Source: Pilosibacter fragilis
GTDB taxonomy: Bacteria; Bacillota; Clostridia; Lachnospirales; Lachnospiraceae
Direction: 5' to 3'
Assembly: GCF_032490495.1 (NCBI RefSeq)
Contig: NZ_JAVYJB010000009.1
Span: 62,001 to 126,000 of the forward strand
DNA: 64,000 nucleotides
A program made the position numbers and the translations under genes. The notes beneath the pieces are model-generated. The model ran no database searches. It was not told the origin of the DNA and worked only from the letters and a program-made list of their open reading frames with translations. Below, in pieces: positions 42,055-50,057 of this stretch (positions within the stretch are counted from its first letter, which is position 1; every line of letters starts with the position of its first letter).

Positions 42055-43662
42055 ATGTTAAAGGTACTGATCGCGGATGATGAGAGCAAGGTCTGCCAGC
42101 TGATCGAAAAGCTGGTGGACTGGGATGCTCTTGATATGAAGGTCGCAGCGGTCGCGGAGAACGGGATCGATGCGCTGGAAAAGATAAAGGAAGTTCATCC
42201 GGATATCGTGATCACGGACATCCGGATGCCGGGATATGATGGGCTGGACCTGATCCGGCTCGGAAAAGAGGAAGCTCCGAATGCGGAGTTTGTGATCATC
42301 AGCGGCTACCGCCATTTTGAGTATGCGCAGATGGCAATCCGGTATGGGGTGAATGCGTATCTCTTAAAACCGATAAAAAAGGACGAGCTGACGGAGACAT
42401 TAAAACGCCTCAGCACCCGTTTCCGGGTGCAGACGGAGCAGCTGAGCCAGGAGGAGAAGACCAGACTGGCGATCAGAAGCGATGAGAAGAACCTGAGACA
42501 GGCCTTTTTACAGGATCTTGTGGGGAGAAGAAATAAGGAGACCCTGTCGCAGCCGCTTTTGGAGATCAACCGGGAATTTCACTATCGTTTTGAGCCGGGG
42601 GAATTCTGCATCGCCATCTTAAAACTGGATGGGCGTGTCTGCGACGAGGAGCAGAATGTCCAGTTTATGGCGGAGAAAGTCCAGTCTGCGGCGGAAAGAT
42701 TTTTAAAAGACTATGTTATGGAGACAGAGAATACGGAGCTCAACGGATTCCATTTCTTTCTGTTAAATTATGACGCAGAGGACCGGATGCAGATCCGGAG
42801 ACAGATGAAAGCCCTGCTCTCGGAGATTCGGGTCCAGGGGGATATTTTAAAGAACCTGTCGGTGACGCTGGCGCTCGGAGAGGGCGTGGAAAGTCTCCCG
42901 GAGATCGGCAGTTCCTTGAAAAATGCCAGACTCCTCATCGAGGAGCGGCTGCTCGCAGGAACGGGAAAGCTGATGGAAGGAAAGATCGAAAGCGGGGAGT
43001 CCTTCGCGGACAGTGAGATCTTCGCGAAATTTAATGACCGGATCGCCCACACGCTCGAGAGTCTGGATTCCTTTGCAGTGCGGGAAGAACTGATCTATCT
43101 GAAAACGAAAATGCTGGCTGAAAAGGAGATTAGCGGTCATGAGATACTTCAGATGACGAAGGAGATCTGCAACCAGTACCTGTTTTTTATGAAAAAGTAC
43201 CGCCTTCCGGTGGAAGAGAACTTTATGGAGAACTTCAGCGTCAGTGCCGACAACTGTGCAGATGCGGCGGAGCTTTTCGATTATCTGACGAGACGGATCA
43301 CGACTTCCTATGAGAAGGCAGCAAGGTTAAAGCGGCAGGATGAAAACCGCCCGATCCGCGTGGTGAAAAAGTATGTGGAAGAACATTTTGGAGAGCCGCT
43401 GACGCTGGAAGAACTCAGTCAGGTTGTGGATCTCTCCCCGACATACCTTAGCACGATCTTTAAAAAGGATACGGGGATGACGTTTCTGGAATACCTCTCG
43501 GAGGTTCGCATGGACATGGCAAAAAAGCTCTTAAAGGAGACAAATGACACGGTGGCCGATATCTGCGGGAAGGTCGGTTACAGCGATGTGCGGTATTTCA
43601 CGAAGACCTTTACAAAATATGCGGGCTTAAAGCCCAAGGAATACAGAAAGCTGTACTCATGA
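42055..43662 (+). CDS. AraC-type response regulator (YesN family)
   Basis: The 535-residue protein has a receiver domain (1-120) with acidic pair DDE at 8-10, phospho-acceptor D55 in IVITDIRMPG and the LLKPIKKDEL lysine near 104. A long middle region (about 140-420) has no clear motif. The C-terminal AraC domain (about 430-535) contains LTLEELSQVVDLSPTYLSTIF and DICGKVGYSDVRYFTKTFTK. YesN-type regulators usually activate carbohydrate uptake genes, and here the sugar operon follows at 46.3 kb. The stop overlaps the kinase start by 4 bp, indicating coupled translation. Confidence 0.95.
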   Translation: MLKVLIADDESKVCQLIEKLVDWDALDMKVAAVAENGIDALEKIKEVHPDIVITDIRMPGYDGLDLIRLGKEEAPNAEFVIISGYRHFEYAQMAIRYGVNAYLLKPIKKDELTETLKRLSTRFRVQTEQLSQEEKTRLAIRSDEKNLRQAFLQDLVGRRNKETLSQPLLEINREFHYRFEPGEFCIAILKLDGRVCDEEQNVQFMAEKVQSAAERFLKDYVMETENTELNGFHFFLLNYDAEDRMQIRRQMKALLSEIRVQGDILKNLSVTLALGEGVESLPEIGSSLKNARLLIEERLLAGTGKLMEGKIESGESFADSEIFAKFNDRIAHTLESLDSFAVREELIYLKTKMLAEKEISGHEILQMTKEICNQYLFFMKKYRLPVEENFMENFSVSADNCADAAELFDYLTRRITTSYEKAARLKRQDENRPIRVVKKYVEEHFGEPLTLEELSQVVDLSPTYLSTIFKKDTGMTFLEYLSEVRMDMAKKLLKETNDTVADICGKVGYSDVRYFTKTFTKYAGLKPKEYRKLYS

Positions 43663-44738
43663 TGGAGAAGAAATATACCGATGAGAAAAATTACCTGTCC
43701 GTCCGGATCAAATGGTGTGCACTTCTCGCAGCCGGGCTGATCGGGGCATTCCTCGTGAGAATGTGGGTGGTGTGCATCCGGGAAATGCAGTCCCTGATGG
43801 TCCCGGCGGTATTTACGGCGCTTTCCGCTGCTCTGGCGGTGATCGTCTACCGGACGGTGCTGATCCCATACCGGGAGACTCGGAAGATCTATGAGCAGTT
43901 TGTCATGGGCTATGTCATGGAGGACCTTTTTAAGGTCCGCTATCCGTTTTCACCGGAGAGTGAGCAGGCAGTCCTGCGCCTGAACGAGATCATCGACCGG
44001 AACAACCTGATCGCGATCTCGAAGAAACAGGCGGAGTATCTGGCGCTTCAGAACCAGATCAATCCCCATTTCCTCTACAACACGCTGGAGGGGATCCGGA
44101 GTGAGGCGCTGATCGCGGGGCTGGACAGCATCGCGGAGATGACGGAGGCGCTGGCGACCTTCTTCCGCTACACGATCTCAAACCTGGAAAATCTCGTGAC
44201 GCTGGAGGACGAACTTGCCAATATCGAGAATTATTACTATATTCAACAGTTCCGATTCGGTTCCAAACTGGACCTGAAGATCCAGTATGACCGGGATCCG
44301 GATGACGATTTCACGGAGATGGATTTTCTGCAGTGCAAACTTCCGAAGCTGACACTGCAGCCGATCGTGGAAAATTCCATCTACCACGGGATCGAGCGAA
44401 AGATCGGAAAAGGTCATCTTGTGATCCGGATCAGTGCGAGTGAGGAACGGCTCTACATCAGGATTTCCGATGATGGGCGCGGAATGACGGACGAAAAACT
44501 GAAGGAACTGAATGAAAAACTGCGCCGTCTTGATGTGGAGACAGATGTCCCGGAAAAAGAGGAGGAGAAGAAGTCGGCCCGCGGCGGGATCGCGGTGGTG
44601 AACGTGAACAGGCGGATCAGGCTCCTCTTCGGCGAGGAGTACGGAATCCATGTCTACAGCAAAGAGGGGATCGGAACTGATGTCATAGTGGAGCTTCCGC
44701 TGGTGCGCGACGGGGATCGTCAGGGAGGATGGCGATGA
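43659..44738 (+). CDS. Sensor histidine kinase (YesM/LytS type) lacking an extracellular sensor
   Basis: The 359-residue protein has two membrane helices (about 19-39 and 47-69) joined by only some seven residues, so there is no outside ligand domain like that of YesM. A His_kinase domain follows with H137 in NQINPHFLYNTLEGI, then an ATPase domain with LQPIVENSIYHG, DDGRGM and RGGIAVVNVNRRI. All catalytic parts look intact. It should phosphorylate the upstream AraC-type regulator. Since it cannot sense outside ligand directly, its input may come from membrane or cytoplasmic partners, such as the RbsA-like protein whose gene overlaps its end by 10 bp. Confidence 0.94.
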   Translation: MMEKKYTDEKNYLSVRIKWCALLAAGLIGAFLVRMWVVCIREMQSLMVPAVFTALSAALAVIVYRTVLIPYRETRKIYEQFVMGYVMEDLFKVRYPFSPESEQAVLRLNEIIDRNNLIAISKKQAEYLALQNQINPHFLYNTLEGIRSEALIAGLDSIAEMTEALATFFRYTISNLENLVTLEDELANIENYYYIQQFRFGSKLDLKIQYDRDPDDDFTEMDFLQCKLPKLTLQPIVENSIYHGIERKIGKGHLVIRISASEERLYIRISDDGRGMTDEKLKELNEKLRRLDVETDVPEKEEEKKSARGGIAVVNVNRRIRLLFGEEYGIHVYSKEGIGTDVIVELPLVRDGDRQGGWR

Positions 44739-46183
44739 GAAAAGAACTTCTTCGGATATCGCATGTCGATCTTGAACGGGACGGAGAGCTGCTCCTGGAT
44801 GATCTGGAATTCCAGATGTTTGCCGGGGAGATCGTTGGCCTGGTGGCTCGGAACCGGAAAGGCCAGAAAGAGATGGTGGATCTGATCTGCCGGAACGATC
44901 CGATCAGCCTGGGATCCGTGTGGTATGACGGAAACGTTGTAAATAGCTACGCCTACAGCAGCGGCGAGTCCAACAAGGTGGCGCTGATCGAGCAGAAGAG
45001 CCATCTCGTGCAGGGACTCAGCGTTGTGGACAACCTTTTTATCCTGCGGGAAGGTTTCCGGAAATATTTTATCAATGAGCAGGTGATCTTCAGCCAGGCG
45101 GTCCGCTTTTTTGAGGAAAAAGGGCTGAAAGTGGACCTGGAAAAGAGAGTGGAGAACCTGACAGAGCTTGAGAGATGCTTTGTGGAGCTCGGAAAGGCGC
45201 TGCTTTCGGGCTGTCATCTCATTATCGTGGATAACCCGGCGAACTATTTGAGCCAGTATGAGCTCTTCGAGTTCCAGCAGATGTTAAAGAAGATCCGGAA
45301 AGAGGGGATCTCCGTGCTCTATGTGGGAAACCACCACCAGGAGCTCTTTAAGATCGCGGACCGGACCGCACTTTTTTCGGACGGTCACATCTACAAGGTC
45401 TTTGAGCGGGATGAGATGACGGACGAAAAGATGGCACCGTACATCTCAGAATGGAAGATCATGTCCACGGAGAATGATCAGGATGCCGGGGATGACGGGA
45501 TCCTGCACTTTCACACCGTGGGAGTCGGAAATTTAAATGGTCTTCGCTTCATCCTGCACCGCGGTGAGTGTATGACGATCCTCGACAAGGAGAATAAGAT
45601 CGCAGGGGACATGATGGATCTGATGACCGGGAAGAAGCGGTGCAGATCAGGATGGATCACAGTGGAACATGTGACCTACACGCAGAAAAAAGCGGCGGAT
45701 TATCTCGATGAGGGGATCGCCGTGATCCCGGCGGACGGGGTAAACCGGCTGCTGTTTCTGGATGGGAGCTACATGGAGAACCTGACATTTCTCCTGGACC
45801 GGAAACTCAAAAAAAGCCTGATTCCGGGGAAGATCTATAGGAGCATCCATTCAGAATATCTGCCGCTCGTGGGGCCGGTGATCGACGCGCCCTGTGTGCG
45901 CGATATTCCGCAGGAAGACCAGTTTGCCCTGCTCTATCATAAGATGAATCTTCTGCGTCCGCGGATCATGGTCTGCATCCAGCCGCTCGCAAAGGGCGAC
46001 ATGTTCTGCCGCATGAGAATTTTAAATGTGCTGCGCCAGATCCAGAAACAGGGGACGGCGATACTCATGATCACCGCGAGTATCTCCGATACGCTTGATA
46101 TCTCAGACCGACTGCTCGTCGTGGAGCAGGGGAAGGTGGCGGCAGTGTATGAGAAGAGTGAGTTTAAGAGAATTGTGAGGTAG
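44729..46183 (+). CDS. Catalytically dead tandem ABC ATPase (RbsA-like pseudo-ATPase)
   Basis: The 484-residue protein has the two-half layout of RbsA/MglA sugar ATPases but lacks catalytic residues in both halves. Half 1 (1-240): Walker A region is LVARNRKGQKEM (38-49), Walker B is IIVDNP with Asn169 for the catalytic Glu, and Asn201 stands at the H-loop. Half 2 (257-484): LDKENKIAGD replaces Walker A, IPQEDQ replaces LSGGNQ, and CIQPL replaces DEPT. It should fold but not hydrolyse ATP. The frame is intact and overlaps the kinase gene, so it is under selection. I infer a signalling role, perhaps by binding the permease or kinase. Confidence 0.85.
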   Translation: MAMRKELLRISHVDLERDGELLLDDLEFQMFAGEIVGLVARNRKGQKEMVDLICRNDPISLGSVWYDGNVVNSYAYSSGESNKVALIEQKSHLVQGLSVVDNLFILREGFRKYFINEQVIFSQAVRFFEEKGLKVDLEKRVENLTELERCFVELGKALLSGCHLIIVDNPANYLSQYELFEFQQMLKKIRKEGISVLYVGNHHQELFKIADRTALFSDGHIYKVFERDEMTDEKMAPYISEWKIMSTENDQDAGDDGILHFHTVGVGNLNGLRFILHRGECMTILDKENKIAGDMMDLMTGKKRCRSGWITVEHVTYTQKKAADYLDEGIAVIPADGVNRLLFLDGSYMENLTFLLDRKLKKSLIPGKIYRSIHSEYLPLVGPVIDAPCVRDIPQEDQFALLYHKMNLLRPRIMVCIQPLAKGDMFCRMRILNVLRQIQKQGTAILMITASISDTLDISDRLLVVEQGKVAAVYEKSEFKRIVR

Positions 46184-46222
46184 GATTGGAGCTGCCCCGT
46201 CCTGTTGTATACATCAAAATAT

Positions 46223-46269
46223 TGTCCCCCATAACCGTAGGATTGTCCTCTGTTACGGGGGACATTTTT
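46223..46269 (+). terminator. Terminator or attenuator between the signalling and sugar operons
   Basis: TGTCCCCC pairs with GGGGGACA, with further pairing of AAC and GTT inside, followed by TTTTTC. It is only 33 bp before the kinase start at 46302, so it could also act as an attenuator on read-through. Confidence 0.7.
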
Positions 46270-46301
46270 CATGTAAGATGGAACTAACAGGGGAGGTCTA
46301 T

Positions 46302-47165
46302 ATGAACGAGTACATAGGAATCGATATCGGCGGGACGAAAACAGCCATCGTTCGTGGAGACGAGAACGGAACGATCCTTGAAAAGAAGCGATTCGCGACG
46401 ACAACGAAGGGAGAAACTCTGGAAATGATCTTTCAGAGCGTTGCGGATCTGAAAACAGATCAGACGAAAGCAATCGGCGTCAGCTGCGGCGGACCGTTAA
46501 ACAGCAGGACGGGTGTGATCCTGGGACCTCCGAATCTTCCGGGATGGGACGAAGTTCCGATTACGGATATGCTGACGGAGCGGTTCGGACTTCCGGCATA
46601 TTTAAGAAATGATGCGGATGCCTGTGCCGTGGCGGAATGGCAGTTCGGAGCCGGAAAAGGCGCGGAGAACATGATCTTTCTTACCTTCGGGACCGGGATC
46701 GGCGCGGGGCTGATCTTAAACGGAAAGCTCTACGAAGGAACATGCGGGCTGGCCGGGGAGATCGGTCATGTACGGCTTTTTGAGGATGGACACGTTGGCT
46801 ACGGAAAGTCCGGCTCGTACGAAGGATATGTGAGCGGCGGCGGGATCGCCCAGTACGGAAAAGGAACCGCGGCGGAGCTAGGAAAACGGGCGAAAGAAGG
46901 AGATCCGGAGACGTTGCAGATCTGGGCGCAGACAGGAGAACATCTTGGAAGCATGCTGGCGATCCTGATCGACCTTTTAAATCCGGAGGTGATCGTCATT
47001 GGAAGTATTTTCGTCCGGGCGGAGAAGTATCTGAGAGCTTCCATGGAAGAAAAGATCCGGAAAGAAGCACTGAAACCGGGCGTAGAGATCTGCCGGATCG
47101 TTCCGGCGGGACTCGGGGAATCAATCGGAGATATCGCGGCACTCTGTGTCGCCATGAACCTGTAA
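46302..47165 (+). CDS. ROK-family sugar kinase without the zinc cysteines
   Basis: A 287-residue ROK protein, expected to phosphorylate a hexose with ATP. It has the phosphate motif IGIDIGGTKTAI, the ligand-binding LRNDADACAVAEW, the GTGIGAGLI loop and GLAGEIGHV with the zinc His. The usual CxCGxxGCxE motif reads VGYGKSGSYE, so all three zinc cysteines are gone. GGGGAGG precedes ATG 46302. It leads the sugar transport operon; no helix-turn-helix is present, so it is an enzyme rather than a ROK repressor. The substrate is unknown. Confidence 0.9.
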   Translation: MNEYIGIDIGGTKTAIVRGDENGTILEKKRFATTTKGETLEMIFQSVADLKTDQTKAIGVSCGGPLNSRTGVILGPPNLPGWDEVPITDMLTERFGLPAYLRNDADACAVAEWQFGAGKGAENMIFLTFGTGIGAGLILNGKLYEGTCGLAGEIGHVRLFEDGHVGYGKSGSYEGYVSGGGIAQYGKGTAAELGKRAKEGDPETLQIWAQTGEHLGSMLAILIDLLNPEVIVIGSIFVRAEKYLRASMEEKIRKEALKPGVEICRIVPAGLGESIGDIAALCVAMNL

Positions 47166-47208
47166 AAAATGAAAATGCCGGGATTTGCGGAGAAACCACA
47201 AAAAGAAT

Positions 47209-47235
47209 GTAACTGTCCGGAATCCCTGCAGTTAC
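47209..47235. repeat. Small GTAAC-ended palindrome
   Basis: GTAACTG and CAGTTAC frame a 13-bp middle between the ROK and ABC ATPase genes. The ends match those of the family-1 elements. No 8-bp duplication was found. Confidence 0.4.
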
Positions 47236-47352
47236 AGGAAAAACATTAGAAATATAGCCACAAAAGGATGTGCAGGGCATATTTTCGCACACATAAAACG
47301 ACCCGGTAGACCGGATCAAACGAGAAACCAAAACTGGAAAGTGGGGGAGAAG

Positions 47353-48861
47353 ATGGGCGAAGTAATTGTTTCAATGAAAGACATCGTCAAGACATTCCCG
47401 GGCGTCAAAGCCCTGGATCATGTAAATTTCGAACTCCGGTCGGGAGAGGTCATGGCGCTTCTCGGGGAGAACGGAGCAGGAAAATCTACACTGATGAAGA
47501 TCTTAAGCGGTGTTTATACAAAAGACAGCGGAACGATGACCATATTCGGAACGGAATATGACAATCTGACACCGAAGCAGGCACAGGCCGTCGGCGTTGC
47601 GATCATCCACCAGGAGTTAAACATGTGCCGCCACTTATCGGTTGCGGAAAACATGTTCCTCGGAAGAGAGAAGGTCAACGGGATCGTCTTAAATGACCGG
47701 GAGATGGAGGCAGAGGCGGCAAAGATCCTCGGAGATCTGAAGATCGACATCGACCCGAGACAGACCGTCGGCGATCTTCCGGTATCCAAACAGCAGATGG
47801 TCGAAATCGCGAAGGCACTTTCGATCCACGCGAAGATCCTGATCATGGATGAGCCGACTTCTTCCCTGACAGCAAAAGAGATCGAGGAGCTCTTCCGGAT
47901 CATCCGCCAGTTAAAGGCAGACGGCTGCGGAATCGTCTATATTTCCCATCGTCTGGAGGAGCTGAAGGCCATCGTGGACCGGGTGACGATTATGCGTGAC
48001 GGTCAGTATATCACAGACGGAAATTTCGCAGATATGACGATGGAACAGATCATCGCAAACATGGTCGGCCGTGAGATCAAGGAACAGTTCCCGAGAGTCT
48101 CCTGCCCGAAAGGAAAGAAGATCTTCGAGGTGAAAAACTTAAATGCCGGACATCTCGTCCGCGACATCAATTTCTCCCTCTATGAGGGCGAGATCGTCGG
48201 ATTCGCGGGACTGATGGGAGCGGGACGTACCGAGACAACGAGAGCGATCTTCGGAGTTGACCCGAAGACCAGCGGGGAGATCTGGCTGGACGGAAAAGAA
48301 GTGAAGATCACCTGTCCGATGGACGCGATCAAAGCCGGGATCGTACTGGCGCCGGAGGACCGGAAAAAAGACGGTCTCTGCACGAAACTCAGCATCCGTC
48401 ATAACCTGGCACTCCCGAACCTGGACCTCATCTGCAGCAAGCTCGGCGTGATCAGCAGTAAAAAGGAGGACGACCTCTGCGAGAAGGCGGTGAAGGACCT
48501 CCTGATCAAGACCCCGACGGTGGAGGTCAACGCGGGCAATCTTTCCGGAGGAAACCAGCAGAAAGTGGTTGTCGGAAAGTGGCTGGCGAGAAATTCCAGA
48601 GTCGTGATCTTCGATGAGCCGACACGAGGCATCGATGTAGGCGCGAAGGTCGAGATCTACAACCTGATGAACCAGTTAAAGAAACAGGGCATTGCCGTTA
48701 TGTTCGTCTCCTCGGAGATGCCGGAAGTCCTGGGAATCGCGGACCGCGTCATCGTCATGTGCGACGGAAAGATCACCGGCGAAGTCATGGCGAAGGAGAC
48801 AAGCCAGAATGAGGTTCTGAAGTTCGCTACCGAATTTGAGAAGAAACAACAGGTTAGCTGA
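47353..48861 (+). CDS. Sugar ABC transporter ATPase (RbsA/MglA type)
   Basis: The 502-residue tandem ATPase powers uptake of a monosaccharide. Half 1 has GENGAGKST, LPVSKQQMVEIAKAL and LIMDEPTSSL. Half 2 has GFAGLMGAGRTETT, LSGGNQQKVVVGKWL and IFDEPTRGIDV. Thus, unlike the related protein at 44729-46183, its motifs are intact, with the degenerate second Walker A typical of this class. ATG 47353 follows GGGGGAGA; the frame extends upstream to 47185 without similarity. The permease gene follows after 14 bp. Substrate likely a pentose or hexose that the downstream isomerase can use. Confidence 0.96.
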   Translation: MGEVIVSMKDIVKTFPGVKALDHVNFELRSGEVMALLGENGAGKSTLMKILSGVYTKDSGTMTIFGTEYDNLTPKQAQAVGVAIIHQELNMCRHLSVAENMFLGREKVNGIVLNDREMEAEAAKILGDLKIDIDPRQTVGDLPVSKQQMVEIAKALSIHAKILIMDEPTSSLTAKEIEELFRIIRQLKADGCGIVYISHRLEELKAIVDRVTIMRDGQYITDGNFADMTMEQIIANMVGREIKEQFPRVSCPKGKKIFEVKNLNAGHLVRDINFSLYEGEIVGFAGLMGAGRTETTRAIFGVDPKTSGEIWLDGKEVKITCPMDAIKAGIVLAPEDRKKDGLCTKLSIRHNLALPNLDLICSKLGVISSKKEDDLCEKAVKDLLIKTPTVEVNAGNLSGGNQQKVVVGKWLARNSRVVIFDEPTRGIDVGAKVEIYNLMNQLKKQGIAVMFVSSEMPEVLGIADRVIVMCDGKITGEVMAKETSQNEVLKFATEFEKKQQVS

Positions 48862-48875
48862 GGGAGGACAGGAGA

Positions 48876-49892
48876 ATGAATGAAAAGAAGCAGAGTACAG
48901 TAAAGCGGATCCTGGGGACACGCGGAATGGGCGCGGTCATCACGGCATTCGCGGGACTGATCATCATCTATGTAGCATTCGGTCTCATCGACCGTAAAGT
49001 ATTTGCCGGACAGAACGTCATGAACCTTCTGCGTTCCATGTCAAAGTACCTTCTGATCGGCGTCGGACAGAGCTATCTTCTGATCACCGGAAACATCGAT
49101 CTCTCGATCGGTTCCATGGTCGGAATGAGCGCCATGATCTCGGCAACCCTGATGGCGATGGGCGTCAATCCGTTCGTTGCGATGGCGGTTGCGATGGCGT
49201 GCTGCCTGGTTACCGGAGTGATCAACGGAATGTTAGTCGGAAAGTTCAAGCTTCCGCCGTTCATCGCTACCCTGGGTACCATGTTCGTGACACGAGGCGT
49301 TGCCTACATGGTCAACAACAACCGAAACACGGATGCCATCGCCACAGGTATCGGAAAGGAAGCAGGGGATAAGTTCCAGAACGTCTTCTACTATGGAAAG
49401 ACACTTGGTGTTTACAACACCTTCTGGATCGCTCTCGTGATCTTTCTGATCTTCTTCTTCCTGCTCTCAAAGACCCGCACAGGAAGACATATTTACGCGA
49501 TCGGCTCCAACGTGGATGCTGCGAAACTGTCCGGTGTGAATGTTGTAAATACAACAATTAAGGCATATCTGGTAAGTGCTGTCTGCGCGTGTGTCGTTGG
49601 TTATATCCTCTGCGCACAGGCAGGAATGGGCAACATGGAAGCAGGAAACATGTACGAGATGTACGGCGTTGCGGCCGGCGTTATCGGCGGCATCTCCCCG
49701 CTCGGCGGAACAGGACTTCTGCTCGGAACCTTTGCCGGTGCGGCTGTATGGCAGACACTGGAGAATGGTCTGAACATGATCGGTGCACAGGTCGGCATCC
49801 AGAGACTTGTCATCGGTATCATCGTTGTATTCTCTGTACTTCTTGATGTTGTCGTTCGTTCCGGAAACTTCGGAAAGAAAGCATCCAAATAA
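48876..49892 (+). CDS. Sugar ABC transporter permease (RbsC type)
   Basis: The 338-residue integral membrane protein has about ten hydrophobic helices and the BPD_transp_2 marks GQSYLLITGNIDLSIGSMVG near 70, the VGKFKLPPFIATLGTM stretch, and GRHIYAIGSNVDAAKLSGV, then a C-terminal ISPLGGTG loop. It forms the channel with the RbsA-type ATPase encoded just upstream. The following gene, 165 bp on, encodes the binding protein. Confidence 0.96.
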   Translation: MNEKKQSTVKRILGTRGMGAVITAFAGLIIIYVAFGLIDRKVFAGQNVMNLLRSMSKYLLIGVGQSYLLITGNIDLSIGSMVGMSAMISATLMAMGVNPFVAMAVAMACCLVTGVINGMLVGKFKLPPFIATLGTMFVTRGVAYMVNNNRNTDAIATGIGKEAGDKFQNVFYYGKTLGVYNTFWIALVIFLIFFFLLSKTRTGRHIYAIGSNVDAAKLSGVNVVNTTIKAYLVSAVCACVVGYILCAQAGMGNMEAGNMYEMYGVAAGVIGGISPLGGTGLLLGTFAGAAVWQTLENGLNMIGAQVGIQRLVIGIIVVFSVLLDVVVRSGNFGKKASK

Positions 49893-50003
49893 GACAGAGA
49901 AAAAACTGTTTTGTGTCTGCGGCATTTTGCAGCAACAGTCGGTCCGCGGTCCTGCATGAGAATAAGCAGGATGCTGGTCCGGAAATATCGTTACATGGAT
50001 ATC

Positions 50004-50028
50004 TAACTCCCATGGTATACGGGAGTTA
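50004..50028 (+). promoter_or_regulatory. Hairpin before the binding-protein gene
   Basis: TAACTCCC and GGGAGTTA form an 8-bp perfect stem with a 9-nt loop, 13 bp before the AAGGAGG ribosome site. Such stems often protect binding-protein mRNA after processing and raise its level over the permease. Confidence 0.45.
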
Positions 50029-50057
50029 CATATAAGAAAATCTTAAGGAGGATTTTT

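Noticed and set aside
41682..42080. 132-codon open frame between pflB and the response-regulator gene
   Set aside because: It starts inside a palindromic repeat, crosses the promoter and overlaps the regulator start; no family likeness.
47209..47235. Short GTAACTG/CAGTTAC palindrome as a mobile insertion
   Set aside because: Flanking 8-mers differ (AAAAGAAT and AGGAAAAA), so mobility is not shown; listed only as a low-confidence repeat.
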